Source of the DNA: Ferirhizobium litorale
GTDB lineage: Bacteria > Pseudomonadota > Alphaproteobacteria > Rhizobiales > Rhizobiaceae
Direction: 5' to 3'
Assembly (NCBI GenBank): GCA_030028905.1
Contig: JALDYZ010000004.1
Coordinates: 248,001 to 312,000, forward strand
DNA length: 64,000 nt
Shown here: in pieces, positions 8,644 to 18,084 of the stretch
Position numbering within the stretch: position 1 is the stretch's first letter
Layout of the letters: each line of letters starts with the position of its first letter
Translations under genes and position numbers: made by a program
The notes under the pieces: model-generated
Databases searched by the model: none
Seen by the model: only the letters and a program-made list of their open reading frames with translations
Told to the model about the DNA's origin: nothing

Positions 8644-9057
8644 ATGAATTCTCCGATCACATCTCATGACGCGCTCATCTATGTCATGGTGATGGCCTCG
8701 GCTGTCGACAGTGCCATGAGTGACAAGGAACTCGGGCGCATCGGCCAACTGATCCGCAACCTGCCCGCCTTCGAGACCTTTGACGCGGACCGCTTGATTG
8801 CAGTTTCGCAGGATTGCGCCGACCTGCTTTCGGGGCCGGAAGGAATGGATATCACCCTCGAAACGATACGCGATGCGCTGCCGCCGCGCCTCTATGACAC
8901 CGCCTATGCGCTGGCGGTCGAGGTGATGGCGGCCGATTCCGGCGTGCGGCCCGAGGAGATCCGCTTGCTGCAATTGCTGCGCGACCGACTGCGTCTCGAC
9001 AAACTGACATGCGCCGCGCTGGAGCGCGGAGCGATTGCCCGCTACCGCACGATCTGA
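8644..9057 (+). CDS. TerB-like tellurite resistance family protein
   Basis: A 137-residue, largely helical cytosolic protein. The segments DALIYVMVMASAVDSAMSDKEL and VEVMAADSGVRPEEIRLLQLL are the two acidic-loop repeats of TerB-like domains, with conserved Asp/Glu positions that bind divalent metal in characterised members. The protein stands alone, without other ter genes, so a tellurite role is not implied. The ATG at 8644 follows AAGGAACCTTCG; a GTG at 8617 would add nine residues and has no ribosome site. It ends 38 bases before the 3' end of a convergent gene. Confidence 0.83.
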   Translation: MNSPITSHDALIYVMVMASAVDSAMSDKELGRIGQLIRNLPAFETFDADRLIAVSQDCADLLSGPEGMDITLETIRDALPPRLYDTAYALAVEVMAADSGVRPEEIRLLQLLRDRLRLDKLTCAALERGAIARYRTI

Positions 9058-9094
9058 TCGCAACAGGCGGGGACGTCGCCGGGGTTTCGCGCAA

Positions 9095-9973
9095 CTAATA
9101 CAGTCCGTGGGGGAAGTAGCGCAGGTAGATCTCCTCCAACCGGCCGTTGCGCGACAGGTCGAGAAGCGCGTGGTCAAGCGCGGCGAGCAGCAGCTTGTCT
9201 TTCTGCTTGACCATGATTGACATTCCCTCGCCGAGATGGCGCTCGGACAGATAGGGACCGTCAAACAGCGCGCAGCACTTCTGCGATGCGGCAGCCGATG
9301 TCCAGAAGGACAGATGCAGCCCGTCGCCGAACACCGCTTCCACCTTGCCGTCCTTCAGGGCCTGAAGCATCTCGGCCGCAGTCGGAAAGCCGACTACACG
9401 GATTGCGGGGAAAAAGGCCGGCAGCATAGCGGCGTGAGCCGTGCCCTGTGTAACGCCCACCGGACGCCCCGCCAGCGCCACCGCGGTCGTTCCCTTGAGC
9501 GGCGCCTTGAGATTGCGTGCAAAACGCGCCGGCAGCAGCATGTAGGGGCGCGAAAAGCCGAAGCGTTTGCGCAGTTCGGCGGTAACCCCCACACCGGCAA
9601 CGACCGCCTCGGCCTGCCCGTCCGCCAGTGCCTGCTCCAGATCGGCGAACGGCATCGCCTGAATTTGGCATTTTTCAAGAATACCCAGTTCGCTGCATAT
9701 CTGGCGAACGAGTTCGACATGGAAACCCGCGAGCCTTCCATCCTGGTCGGTGAAGTTGAAGGGTGGAAAATCGACCGTGGTCAGGAAGCGCAGGCGCACG
9801 AGCGATGACAGATCCGGCTTGGGTAGGCGCTCCCGCGAGTCGAACAGCAACGGCAATTCCGGAGGCTTCGTCTCCTGCGCGCAAAGCGGCGCAGCGACAA
9901 AAAATGCAACTAAAAGCAAAAAAAATGCACGCAACCCCTCAAAACCCAGGGATGTACTCAATCGCATTTTCAT
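9095..9973 (-). CDS. Periplasmic substrate-binding protein (amino-acid-type, SBP_bac_3)
   Basis: A 292-residue exported protein. After an ATG at 9973 comes a basic start and hydrophobic core (AFFLLLVAFFVAAPLCAQE), a Sec signal. The mature protein has the type 3 solute-binding fold: RFLTTVDFPPFNFTD, GRLAGFHVELVRQICSELG, the hinge region AVALAGRPVGVTQGTAHA, and DGKVEAVFGDG. No ABC permease or ATPase is nearby, so it may be a sensor or an orphan binding protein rather than part of a transporter. The reading frame extends to 10036, where it would overlap the divergent glycosyltransferase start by two bases; the shorter start leaves a 61-base promoter space. Confidence 0.84.
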   Translation of the reverse strand: MKMRLSTSLGFEGLRAFFLLLVAFFVAAPLCAQETKPPELPLLFDSRERLPKPDLSSLVRLRFLTTVDFPPFNFTDQDGRLAGFHVELVRQICSELGILEKCQIQAMPFADLEQALADGQAEAVVAGVGVTAELRKRFGFSRPYMLLPARFARNLKAPLKGTTAVALAGRPVGVTQGTAHAAMLPAFFPAIRVVGFPTAAEMLQALKDGKVEAVFGDGLHLSFWTSAAASQKCCALFDGPYLSERHLGEGMSIMVKQKDKLLLAALDHALLDLSRNGRLEEIYLRYFPHGLY

Positions 9974-10034
9974 TATGATCCAATCCGGGGACAGCGTGGG
10001 GGCGTCATCATGATGGTGACGGTTTAGCAGAATC

Positions 10035-11987
10035 ATGCAAATCGGGGAATATGTCGATAGCCTCGCCCTCGACGGCGGTGGTTCTCATGCTGATGCCGAA
10101 ACAACATTGTGGGATCCAGCCGATGAGCCAGCGCAGATGGCATCCGGCCCTCTCCTCGCCGATGGACCGGGTCGAGGAGAACGGCAGATCCTCCGGGAGC
10201 TCGGCATCGGCAAGCTGCTGATTGCCGGCATGGCCGAACGCGCCGCGCTCAACGGCACGACGATCGAGCAGGAATTGCTGTGCCACGGATCGATCGACGA
10301 AGACACCTACTATGCTGCCCTCGCCCGCCATCTGCGCCTGCCCTACATTCGCGCGATCGACGCATCGCGGGTCATCGTCATCCCGGGCACCGACAACCAA
10401 CTTGTCCGCCCGACAGTCATCAGGCTGGCGCACCCGGTTCGCGTCCCGAGAACGGTCATCGTGCCTGAGGCAAGATTGGTACCCCGGCTGGAGAAACAGC
10501 TGGCGTCCCATCCCGTGCTTCGCGGCTCATTGGCGGTCGGGGCCGCGACGAAGGTGCGAAACGCTGTCTGGCAAGCCCATGAGAGCCGCCGCGTCGAAGC
10601 GGTCGTACGGCTGCTTTTCGAATGGCAGCCGCGCTTCAGCGCCCGGATCGTTTTCTGGGGGCGCCAGGGGTTTTATGCGGGCGCCGCCCTGACGGCCACC
10701 GCGATGGCTCTGCTGCTGGCGACAAGCAGCGCAACGCTGGCGCTGCATGTGTTCCTCACGCATCTGTACTTCGCCTCGCTGCTGTTTCGGACCATCGGGG
10801 TCTTTCATCGTCGCCGCGGGCAGCACACGGTCGCGCTGCCACCCGCCGATACGCCGGACCTGCCGGTCTACACGGTAATGGTGGCGCTCTATCGGGAGGC
10901 CGCAGTGGCGAGTCAGTTGATCCGTATGCTTGACCGTCTGAACTGGCCTCGCGCGAAGCTCGACATCAAGCTTGTCTGCGAAGCGGACGACCAGGAGACG
11001 ATCGAGGCGCTGAAGGCCCAGCGACCGGGCAGGCATTTCGAAATCATCGAAGTGCCGCCGATGCAGCCACGCACCAAGCCGAAAGCGCTTGCCTATGCGC
11101 TCGCCGGTGCCCGTGGACCCTATGTGGCGATCTACGACGCCGAGGACAGGCCGCATCCCGATCAGTTGCGCGAGGCTTATACACGCTTCTCGCGGGCGCC
11201 GGAGGACGTCGCCTGCCTGCAGGCGCCACTCGTCATCAGCAATGCCGGCGATTCCTGGATCAGCACGATGTTCGCCCTCGAATACAGCGCCCTCTTCCGT
11301 GGTCTCCTGCCAATGCTCTCCCGATATCGGATGCCGCTGCCCCTTGGCGGGACGTCCAATCACTTCCGACTGTCGGCACTCAAGGCATCCGGCGCCTGGG
11401 ATCCCTTCAACGTTACCGAGGATGCAGATCTGGGAATGCGCCTCTATCGCCTCGGATACCGGTCGGAGACGATCGGGCGGCAGACGCTCGAAGACGCCCC
11501 GACAGGGGTCAAGGTGTGGATGGGACAGCGCACGCGCTGGTTCAAGGGCTGGCTGCAGACCTGGCTCGTCATGATGCGCGAACCCGGGCAGCTCCGGAGG
11601 GAGATGGGCCTCCCGGCCTTTCTCATCTTCCAGATGCAGATCGGTGGGATGCTTGTCTCATCGCTGGCACACCCGCTGATCCTCTTGTTTCTCGCCAATT
11701 CGATCGCGGCGATGATGGCAAGCCCCGACGACGGCCTGTCGGCGGTCAAGCTCTGGCTCTTCACCGTCGACTGCATCAATATTCTGGGTAGTTGGGCCAT
11801 GTTCCTGGCGCTCGGCGCCATTCCGATGATCGAGTACGAGAAGCGGCTTCTTGGCTGGCGATGGATCTTGGTTCCGGTGTACTGGCTGATGGTCTCGACA
11901 GCGGCCTGGCGGGCGATGCTGGAACTGCGCTTCAAGCCCTTCTTCTGGAACAAGACACCGCACCAACCGACGGTCAACAAACGATGA
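10035..11987 (+). CDS. Membrane glycosyltransferase, family 2, with MshEN-like N-terminus
   Basis: A 650-residue protein. Residues about 50-190 look like a type II secretion ATPase N-terminal (MshEN-like) domain, a known regulatory module for cyclic-di-GMP or nucleotide sensing in some glycosyltransferases. Then come two membrane helices (about 218-262), a GT-A catalytic domain (about 282-510) with DAED near 368, TEDADLG near 460 and the processive-type QRTRW near 497, and further membrane helices to about 620. This is the architecture of polysaccharide synthases. The polymer is unknown and no export or polymerisation genes flank it; the only close partner is a divergent periplasmic binding protein. 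Confidence 0.88.
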   Translation: MQIGEYVDSLALDGGGSHADAETTLWDPADEPAQMASGPLLADGPGRGERQILRELGIGKLLIAGMAERAALNGTTIEQELLCHGSIDEDTYYAALARHLRLPYIRAIDASRVIVIPGTDNQLVRPTVIRLAHPVRVPRTVIVPEARLVPRLEKQLASHPVLRGSLAVGAATKVRNAVWQAHESRRVEAVVRLLFEWQPRFSARIVFWGRQGFYAGAALTATAMALLLATSSATLALHVFLTHLYFASLLFRTIGVFHRRRGQHTVALPPADTPDLPVYTVMVALYREAAVASQLIRMLDRLNWPRAKLDIKLVCEADDQETIEALKAQRPGRHFEIIEVPPMQPRTKPKALAYALAGARGPYVAIYDAEDRPHPDQLREAYTRFSRAPEDVACLQAPLVISNAGDSWISTMFALEYSALFRGLLPMLSRYRMPLPLGGTSNHFRLSALKASGAWDPFNVTEDADLGMRLYRLGYRSETIGRQTLEDAPTGVKVWMGQRTRWFKGWLQTWLVMMREPGQLRREMGLPAFLIFQMQIGGMLVSSLAHPLILLFLANSIAAMMASPDDGLSAVKLWLFTVDCINILGSWAMFLALGAIPMIEYEKRLLGWRWILVPVYWLMVSTAAWRAMLELRFKPFFWNKTPHQPTVNKR

Positions 11988-12251
11988 AGCGCGGCGCGTT
12001 CCTACCTGATCGGTTGCACTGGACCGCGCTGACCGCCTCAGCACTCTGCCCGAAGCTGCATCCGAAAGGCTTAACCTGCAACACAATCGTTGCCCGGATT
12101 CCACCTTCCTGGTGAAAAGTGTAACCGCCCTGATCCATCTCTCCCATTCCTTTGAGGGCAGAGCGGGGCGGATTCTACCACCCTTGATCGGCTTTGGTGG
12201 CATTTGCCCGCGTGCTAGCATCGGCGCAACCATCGATTGAGGGAATTCAGC

Positions 12252-12515
12252 ATGAATCGCCTGTTGAAGCTGTTGAGTACCGGAATATTCCTGTTCGCGG
12301 TTGCCGGGGGCGGTTACTTCCTTCTATGGAGCGGCGCATTCAGCACATCCGCCCGCGCCGAGCGGTCCGGACGAATCGTGATCAATCGCGCGGATGAGAT
12401 ACAACGTGTCCAGGAGTTCTGCCGGACCACGAAGCAGCGATCTAAGGACTCGATCGTACAAAGCGAGCTCACGATGCAGTTCGTCTCCAGTTGCCGGTCA
12501 CAGGGCTACATCTGA
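12252..12515 (+). CDS. Small single-pass exported or membrane protein, unknown
   Basis: An 87-residue protein with an N-terminal hydrophobic segment (LLKLLSTGIFLFAVAGGGYFLL) that could be a membrane anchor, followed by a short polar domain containing two cysteines (EFCRTTKQ and SSCRSQGYI). The ATG at 12252 follows GAGGGAATTC. I do not recognise a family; the size, anchor and context of an isolated gene between the glycosyltransferase and a chemoreceptor give no functional hint. Codon use is in keeping with its surroundings, so it is probably a true gene. Confidence 0.55.
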   Translation: MNRLLKLLSTGIFLFAVAGGGYFLLWSGAFSTSARAERSGRIVINRADEIQRVQEFCRTTKQRSKDSIVQSELTMQFVSSCRSQGYI

Positions 12516-12851
12516 CAAGTCACGACCCTGTGCCGGCCGCATTTTCGAGCCGAGGCGGCGGCCCCGGTCATTGTCGCAGGCTGAACCGCGCGTGGCGCCA
12601 ATATGCCAGAAAGCATAAAAAATCAGCGGCTTGTTAAAGCCCGATTAAAGAATGTCGGCTTAATTCGGGACTCTGACGACGTCGGCTTTTTCCCGCCGAT
12701 TGCATGAAGCGAGTCGCTGCGCCTTCCAGCAAGGTATGCCCTCCTCCCGTTCCCCGCGCCGCTTCCTCCCAAGCTCGCGCGGCATCTCATGGCGACCCCG
12801 GGCCAACCCGAGCGTTTGCCGGCCGGCCGTTGAAAGAGAGACCACTGCCCC
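12516..12851. other. Intergenic region upstream of chemoreceptor gene
   Basis: No convincing gene is visible in these 336 bases. An AT-richer stretch around 12615-12675 (several TTAAAG and TTAATTC words) is the likeliest place for the chemoreceptor promoter, but no clean -35/-10 pair can be named. The reading frames are short and lack ribosome sites. Confidence 0.4.
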
Positions 12852-14849
12852 ATGTTAAAGCACGCAAAGATCAAGACAAAAATTCTTGCGGTCATCGCGC
12901 TTCTCGCGGCGATCTCGATCACCAGCCTGAGCTACATCCTGCTTGAATTCAAACAGGCGGACACCACCTTTAACGCGTTCATCGACAACGAGGCGCAAGC
13001 AGCCATCCTTGGCACGCGGGCGAGCGCTGCCGTGATCCTGTCGCCGCTGCAGGCAAGCATGATCGTCAACATGGTGCCTGGATCGCCGCAGTTTCAGGCG
13101 GCGCAGAAGGTGCATGACGACTACTACGCGCGCGCCGAAGCGCTGCTGAAGGACTCGACCAGGCTGGTGCCCAGCGTCCAGGCGGCCACCGATGAAATCC
13201 TGACCACCGTCGGCGAGCTCAAGGCATTGACCTCCAAGGTGATCGAGCAGAGGAAGGCCGGTCGCTCGGCCGACGCCATTAACACGCTGGGCAAGGTGAA
13301 CGCCAAGATGGACGAAGTCACCAAGCAACTGGTGGCCAACAACGACGTCCTGATGCAGATGATCAACGATGGTGGAGATGCCGCCCACGAAGAGATCACT
13401 GACACCATCACGCTATCCATCGTCGCGGTCACGGTTGCCATGATCGTCGCGGTCGGCGCAGGCTTCTTCGTTGCCCAGGCAGGGATCACCAATCCGATGA
13501 TGCGTCTCCGCGCACGGATGGAAGTCCTTGCACAGGGCAACACCGGCGACGAGATCGACGGTCTTGACCGTGGCGACGAGATCGGCCAGATGGCGGCCGC
13601 CGTGTCGGTGTTCCGCGCCAATGCGATCGAGCGGGCCCGGTTGGAGGAACAGGCGGAAGCCGATCGCAATCTCAGCGAGAGCGAGCGGGCCGCCCGCGAG
13701 CGCCAGAAGGCTGCCGAAGCCGCTGACCTGCAATTTGCGGTCCAGGCGCTCGGCGACGGCCTCGGTCGCCTTTCCAACGGCGATCTCGCCTACCGCATCG
13801 AAACTCCCTTCGTGACCCAGCTCGACAGCCTGCGCCAGGACTTCAACAACTCCGTTAACAAGCTGAACGAGGCCATGCAGGCCGTCGGGTCCAACGCCCG
13901 CGCCATCAGCGCCGGCGCCAACGAGATCCGTTCGTCGGCTGACGACATGTCCAAGCGTACCGAACAGCAGGCAGCCTCTGTGGAGGAAACCGCGGCTGCT
14001 CTGGAACAGATCACCACGACGGTAAAGGACGCCGCGCGGCGCGCGGAGGAAGCAAGCCAGTTGGTCGGCCGGACCCGCACCGGCGCAGAGAAATCGGGTC
14101 AGGTGGTGCGCACCGCGGTCGACGCCATGCACCAGATCGAGAAGTCCTCGAGCGAGATCTCCAATATCATCGGCGTGATCGACGACATCGCCTTCCAGAC
14201 CAACCTGCTGGCTCTCAACGCCGGCGTGGAGGCCGCTCGCGCCGGCGAGGCCGGCAAGGGTTTCGCCGTTGTCGCCCAGGAAGTGCGCGAACTCGCCCAG
14301 CGTTCCGCCAACGCCGCCAAGGAGATCAAGTCGTTGATCACGACATCCGGCGAGCAGGTTCAGACCGGGGTCCAGTTGGTCGTCGAGACCGGCAAGGCCC
14401 TCGATGTCATCGTTGCGGAAGTGCAGGAAATCAATCGCCACGTGCACGCGATCGCCGAAGCCGCCCGCGAACAATCGGTCGGCCTGCAGGAGATCAACAC
14501 CGCGGTCAACACAATGGACCAGGGAACGCAGCAGAATGCCGCCATGGTCGAAGAGAGCACTGCCGCAAGCCATGGCCTCGCCACCGAGGCCGGGTCGCTC
14601 ATCGCGCTCATGGGCCAGTTCAAGCTGACTGGCACCCAGGGCGGCGCAGCTTCCACCGCAAAGTTCTCGCCGGCGCTGGAGAGCGGCCGCGCAAGGATCT
14701 CCACGCCAAGGCAGCCGGCCATCAAGTCGGCGGGCGACACCACCCGGCCCGTGCCCTCGCCCGCCCGCAGCCTCGGCCAGCGGCTGGCCGGCGCGTTTGG
14801 CGGCGGCTCGACCGCCGCCAAACAGGAAGCGGACTGGACCGAGTTCTGA
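12852..14849 (+). CDS. Methyl-accepting chemotaxis protein
   Basis: A 665-residue transmembrane chemoreceptor. Membrane helix 1 is at about 11-31 and helix 2 at about 187-208, enclosing a helical periplasmic sensing domain of some 155 residues. A HAMP domain follows (about 209-262), a second HAMP-like unit lies at about 295-342, and the signalling domain runs to about 600. The hairpin tip is recognisable ([20 protein letters not shown] and [18 protein letters not shown]). The last five residues, DWTEF, fit the xWxxF pentapeptide that tethers CheR or CheB in high-abundance receptors. It is a lone gene, not in a che operon; the ligand is unknown. Confidence 0.95.
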   Translation: MLKHAKIKTKILAVIALLAAISITSLSYILLEFKQADTTFNAFIDNEAQAAILGTRASAAVILSPLQASMIVNMVPGSPQFQAAQKVHDDYYARAEALLKDSTRLVPSVQAATDEILTTVGELKALTSKVIEQRKAGRSADAINTLGKVNAKMDEVTKQLVANNDVLMQMINDGGDAAHEEITDTITLSIVAVTVAMIVAVGAGFFVAQAGITNPMMRLRARMEVLAQGNTGDEIDGLDRGDEIGQMAAAVSVFRANAIERARLEEQAEADRNLSESERAARERQKAAEAADLQFAVQALGDGLGRLSNGDLAYRIETPFVTQLDSLRQDFNNSVNKLNEAMQAVGSNARAISAGANEIRSSADDMSKRTEQQAASVEETAAALEQITTTVKDAARRAEEASQLVGRTRTGAEKSGQVVRTAVDAMHQIEKSSSEISNIIGVIDDIAFQTNLLALNAGVEAARAGEAGKGFAVVAQEVRELAQRSANAAKEIKSLITTSGEQVQTGVQLVVETGKALDVIVAEVQEINRHVHAIAEAAREQSVGLQEINTAVNTMDQGTQQNAAMVEESTAASHGLATEAGSLIALMGQFKLTGTQGGAASTAKFSPALESGRARISTPRQPAIKSAGDTTRPVPSPARSLGQRLAGAFGGGSTAAKQEADWTEF

Positions 14850-14854
14850 TCCAT

Positions 14855-14883
14855 GATCGGCCCGCCCCACCGGCGGGCCGATC
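14855..14883 (+). terminator. Perfect 12-bp hairpin after chemoreceptor gene
   Basis: GATCGGCCCGCC at 14855-14866 pairs perfectly with 14872-14883 around a five-base loop, six bases after the stop codon of the chemoreceptor gene. The following bases (TCGTTCAT) are only mildly U-rich, so it may act as an imperfect intrinsic terminator or as a 3'-end stabiliser. Confidence 0.65.
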
Positions 14884-15029
14884 TCGTTCATGCCGCCGCG
14901 GGCAGGATCGACCATCGGCTCGGCGATGCCGACGCTTCCACACCATGCCGAACGTGGTGAAACCTTTACGTTTCTGCGTTGCGAACTGTGGTAGTATCCG
15001 AGCTCTGAGCGGCCGGGATCATCTGGGCT

Positions 15030-16433
15030 ATGGAGAGGAAACTCGCAGCGATACTGGCGGCAGACGTGGTCGGCTATTCGGCACTGATGGAGCGCGACGA
15101 GAAGGGCACTTTCGAGCGACTCCAGAAAGTTCGAAAAGAGGTATTCGAGCCCGAGATCGAACGTTTCGGCGGTCATGTCTTCAAGCTGATGGGCGACGGA
15201 CTCCTGGCCGAGTTCGAGAGCGTCGTCGGCGCAGTGGAATGCGCTGTTGCATTGCAGCAATCAATTGCCGAGCGCAACAGAGATATGGCAACGAAAGAAC
15301 GCCTCGACTTTCGCATCGGCATCAACATCGGTGATGATATTGTCGAAGGCTCGGACCGCTATGGCGAGGGTGTGAACATAGCCGCGCGCCTTCAACAACT
15401 GGCGGAACCGGGCGGCATCTGCCTCTCTCGGACCGTCATTGATCACTTGGGCAACAAGCTTCCCATCGCTATCGAAGCCATGGGCGAACACCGGCTCAAG
15501 AACATCGCAAGACCAATCGAGGTCTATCGCGTGAGACTGCGCGACGGCGACGCAGCCAAACCCACCACGAAACCCGTGAGGACCATAGCGGGCAGCAGCC
15601 GGATGGCGGCGGCCAGCGCGATCCTGCTCGTTGCCGTGGGGGGCCTCGCCTGGCTCGGACCATGGGGGAAAGCGCCCGAACCGACGAGTGCTGCATCATC
15701 AGTCGTAGTCGGTGCCGAACCTTCGCTGGTGGTCCTTCCCTTTCAAAGCCTCAGCGACGACAAGAACCAGGCCTATCTCGCCGAGGGCATTACCGATGAC
15801 CTGACGACTGCGCTTGCTCGTATTCCGGGGCTATTTGTCATCTCGCATAATTCCGCCCTCCCTTACAGGATCAAGGTCGAACCAACCTTGATAGCTGAGG
15901 AGCTTGGTATCAGCTACATCCTGGAAGGTTCGATCCGGCGCGGCGGCGATGACGCGACGCGAATCAACGCCCAGCTCATACACGCCCCGACGGGCAGGCA
16001 CATATGGGCCGAACGCTTCGACGGTGCATGGGGCGATATCTTCGGGCTTCAGGACCAGGTCGTCAGCAGCGTCGCCTCCGCACTCGCGCTCAGGCTTGTC
16101 GGCGGATCGCGCATCGCCGAAGTTCCCGGAGGAACCAGAAATGCGACCGCCTACAACTACTACCTTCAGGGCTACGAACTCAACTATGCAGACTCCCCGG
16201 CGAAGGCCGCCGAGGCCTACCGGCAAGCCGTCGCACTCGATCCGGGTTTCGGCCTGGCCTGGGCCGAGCTCGCCTGGGTCTACTGGTCGGCTGCAGGGGA
16301 TAATGCGGCACAGGCAGCGCTTGGCGCTGGCAGCGAGGAGGCCGAGAAACGACCCTCGTCCACCTTCTATCAACTGATAGGCTGCTCTGCATTTCTATCA
16401 GCGATCATCCGACGACGCGATATCAGCCGCTGA
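15030..16433 (+). CDS. Adenylate/guanylate cyclase, 5' part of the frameshifted gene
   Basis: The 467-residue product as the DNA now reads. Residues 1-170 are a class III nucleotide cyclase catalytic domain starting ERKLAAILAADVVGYS, with metal-binding Asp at about 12 and 56 (KLMGDGLLAEF) and RYGEGVNIAARL. A single membrane helix follows (about 193-210), then a TolB/FlgO-like domain (LAEGITDDLTTALARIPGLF) and the first TPR units. The catalytic part is complete, so a truncated cyclase could still be made; the last 18 residues after YQLI are out-of-frame sequence. The gene is monocistronic, between a chemoreceptor and a small convergent gene. Confidence 0.75.
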   Translation: MERKLAAILAADVVGYSALMERDEKGTFERLQKVRKEVFEPEIERFGGHVFKLMGDGLLAEFESVVGAVECAVALQQSIAERNRDMATKERLDFRIGINIGDDIVEGSDRYGEGVNIAARLQQLAEPGGICLSRTVIDHLGNKLPIAIEAMGEHRLKNIARPIEVYRVRLRDGDAAKPTTKPVRTIAGSSRMAAASAILLVAVGGLAWLGPWGKAPEPTSAASSVVVGAEPSLVVLPFQSLSDDKNQAYLAEGITDDLTTALARIPGLFVISHNSALPYRIKVEPTLIAEELGISYILEGSIRRGGDDATRINAQLIHAPTGRHIWAERFDGAWGDIFGLQDQVVSSVASALALRLVGGSRIAEVPGGTRNATAYNYYLQGYELNYADSPAKAAEAYRQAVALDPGFGLAWAELAWVYWSAAGDNAAQAALGAGSEEAEKRPSSTFYQLIGCSAFLSAIIRRRDISR

Positions 16434-16479
16434 ACGAGCGGTCGCACTGAATCCAAGCGACTCCTGGGCCTACGAACAG

Positions 16480-17208
16480 ATGGCAAGGGCACTCGCCTAC
16501 AACGGCCGGGCCACAGATGCGAAGGCCTATCTTGATGCCGCAGTGCGCGTCGCTCCGCATGGAAGTTCGAGCCGACTGCTCCTTGCCGGGCTTGTTTATT
16601 TCTCGCTCGGCCAATTCGAAGGCGCCATCGCCGCGCTCGACGTGATCGATCCGAAAACCTTCAATTTTTTGAACAACCAACAGCGTCTATTCCTGCTCGC
16701 TGCGGCCCACGCGCATCTTGGTCACGCGGAAATGTCGGCCAAGTCTGCAGCCGACCTCGAAACATACCGAGACGCCAACGGCTTGCGGGCCGTCAGCTAT
16801 CTACCCTTCAGGCAGCCTGCCGACACGGCGCGTCTGCTGACCGGTCTCACCAATGCAGGCGTGCCTGACCTGCCTTTCGGCTATCGCTGGGACTCGAAGG
16901 ACCGGTTGACCGGCGAAGAGATAAAATTGCTCATCTTCGGCAATGAGGTAAGGGGCCGGGACATGGATACCGGAGAAACTTACACGCGCAAGACCGGGCT
17001 GGACGGCAGTTCTGGAATTTCCATCGGCTCGTTTTCCCGCAAGGGAACAAGCAAGGTCGACGGGAACCTTATCTGCTCCTTGTGGGACATCGCCATCGCC
17101 ATGAACTGCGCGACTATCTTCCGCAACCCGAATGGCACCCGGGCAGGGCGGAACGAATACGTGTTCGTGACCCATGAGCAACGCGTCGAATTTTCGGTAG
17201 TCGAGTAA
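16480..17208 (+). pseudogene. 3' TPR and C-terminal part of the frameshifted cyclase
   Basis: In-frame reading from 16480 gives 242 residues: TPR helices (WAYEQMARALAYNGRATDAK, LLLAGLVYFSLGQFEGAIAA) and then a distinct C-terminal domain containing RLTGEEIKLLIFGNEVRGR and a terminal segment with two Cys (LICSLWD, AMNCATIF). Related cyclases end with a similar domain. The natural start is not at 16480; the frame is open back to the stop at 16378-16380 and has no ribosome site, so it is unlikely to be translated alone unless the frameshift is an assembly error. Confidence 0.75.
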
Positions 17209-17235
17209 GGGAGTGACCAATCAGCGGTCGCGACA

Positions 17236-17427
17236 CTATTTGCGGCGTCTTTTCTGGGGGATTTCAGCGTGCGGCTGCGCCAGCCGCAAGGCCCGCAGCT
17301 TCTCTGTTTTCTTCTCCCGGGCCACAGTTTCGGCTGAAATGATGGCCCGAGCAGTCGTATCGGTGGCGGCAGCCTTGTCGCGCGACGAGAGCTTGACCGG
17401 TTTGACGTCTTCGTCTTTTGAAACCAT
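17236..17427 (-). CDS. Small basic conserved rhizobial protein
   Basis: A 63-residue, highly charged protein with the pattern PVKLSSRDKAAATDTTARAI followed by a Lys/Arg-rich tail QKRRRK. Similar short proteins next to rpsU or cspA are seen in rhizobial genomes, without assigned function. The composition suggests nucleic-acid contact, but that is only inference. It is downstream of rpsU on the same strand, separated by 38 bases, and may be expressed with it. Confidence 0.6.
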   Translation of the reverse strand: MVSKDEDVKPVKLSSRDKAAATDTTARAIISAETVAREKKTEKLRALRLAQPHAEIPQKRRRK

Positions 17428-17465
17428 GTGCCTCTCCGTAGATTGCGCCGGCGGAATTGTGCGGA

Positions 17466-17705
17466 TCAGCGCCCGGCGCGGACCGCCTTCTTGGGGGCCG
17501 GGAGAAGGCCTTCGCGTTGAAGCTTCTTTCGCGCCAGCTTCCGTTGGCGACGCACTGCTTCGGCTTTTTCGCGAATGCGTTTTTCCGACGGCTTTTCATA
17601 GGCGCTGCGGGCCTTGAATTCGCGAAAGAGGCCTTCTCTCTGCATCTTCTTCTTCAGGACGCGAAGTGCCTGATCGACATTGTTATCTCGGACGAGGACC
17701 TGCAA
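17466..17705 (-). CDS. rpsU: 30S ribosomal protein S21
   Basis: A 79-residue basic ribosomal protein, recognisable from its start [20 protein letters not shown], the [20 protein letters not shown] core and the Arg/Lys-rich helix. S21 sits at the 30S platform near the 3' end of 16S rRNA and helps start translation. The C-terminal extension ([13 protein letters not shown]) is usual for alphaproteobacterial S21. Alphaproteobacteria often carry more than one copy of this gene. It lies beside cspA, suggesting a cold- or growth-related cluster. Confidence 0.96.
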   Translation of the reverse strand: MQVLVRDNNVDQALRVLKKKMQREGLFREFKARSAYEKPSEKRIREKAEAVRRQRKLARKKLQREGLLPAPKKAVRAGR

Positions 17706-17756
17706 ATTCTTTCCTTTCGTGCGGCAATCGGTTGCCGGTTTGTCAAAGTTGGAAAC

Positions 17757-18047
17757 TTACTTCCTCACTCTGATGCTTGAAGTCTTCAGCCAGGAGGTGG
17801 CTCGCGGCTCCGCGGCCAAGGCGCTACTGGACATTGACGAGGTCGTGGACTGGGCCTCATCGATATCGCTCTCGAGCACGCGGCGATCGAAATTCTCCGC
17901 CGCGATGCGTACGCGATACTGAGCATGATTGCCATCGGACGGAAGTACGGCAGAAACGGTGCCGGTTCTTCCCGCTTGCTCTCTCGGCGCAAATCCGCCT
18001 TTCAAGACGATCGTGTCGCCAACCGAATATCGTCGCGTCTGTGCCAT
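17757..18047 (-). CDS. Small conserved hypothetical protein
   Basis: A 96-residue protein whose first 60 residues (RRYSVGDTIVLKGGFAPREQ, GRTGTVSAVLPSDGNHAQYRVR) look like a small beta-barrel, similar in style to KOW- or SH3-like domains; the C-terminus is Ser/Ala-rich. Comparable proteins in rhizobia are annotated only as hypothetical. The start at 18047 (MAQTRRY) is preferred to the first ATG at 18077, which adds ten residues without family character. It lies between rpsU and cspA on the same strand, behind the cspA terminator. Confidence 0.65.
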   Translation of the reverse strand: MAQTRRYSVGDTIVLKGGFAPREQAGRTGTVSAVLPSDGNHAQYRVRIAAENFDRRVLESDIDEAQSTTSSMSSSALAAEPRATSWLKTSSIRVRK

Positions 18048-18084
18048 CTGGGCCTCACCAAATTGTCGTGGTCGCAAAACATAA

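Larger units (their letters stand above)
15030..17208 (+). pseudogene. Adenylate cyclase with TPR region, split by a one-base frameshift
   Basis: Two adjacent frames together make one protein of the rhizobial class III cyclase-TPR type. The first frame (15030-16433) ends shortly after TFYQLI; the second can be read back from the 242-residue frame ending at 17208. They join if one G is removed at 16380: the text then runs YQLI-AALHFYQRSSDDAIS-AAERAVALNP, a seamless TPR. The G sits in a GG pair at 16380-16381. Everything else in both halves looks intact, with no further stops. Either a real recent mutation or a sequencing error explains it. Without the extra base the protein would be about 725 residues. 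Confidence 0.85.

Noticed and set aside
11984-12115. 44-codon frame whose ATG overlaps the stop of the glycosyltransferase (ATGA)
   Set aside because: The overlap looks like coupling, but the sequence has no family character and no second ribosome site; too short to support.
13413-15260. 615-codon frame antisense to the chemoreceptor and the cyclase start
   Set aside because: High-GC shadow frame; the opposite strand encodes clear conserved proteins and this frame shows no domains.
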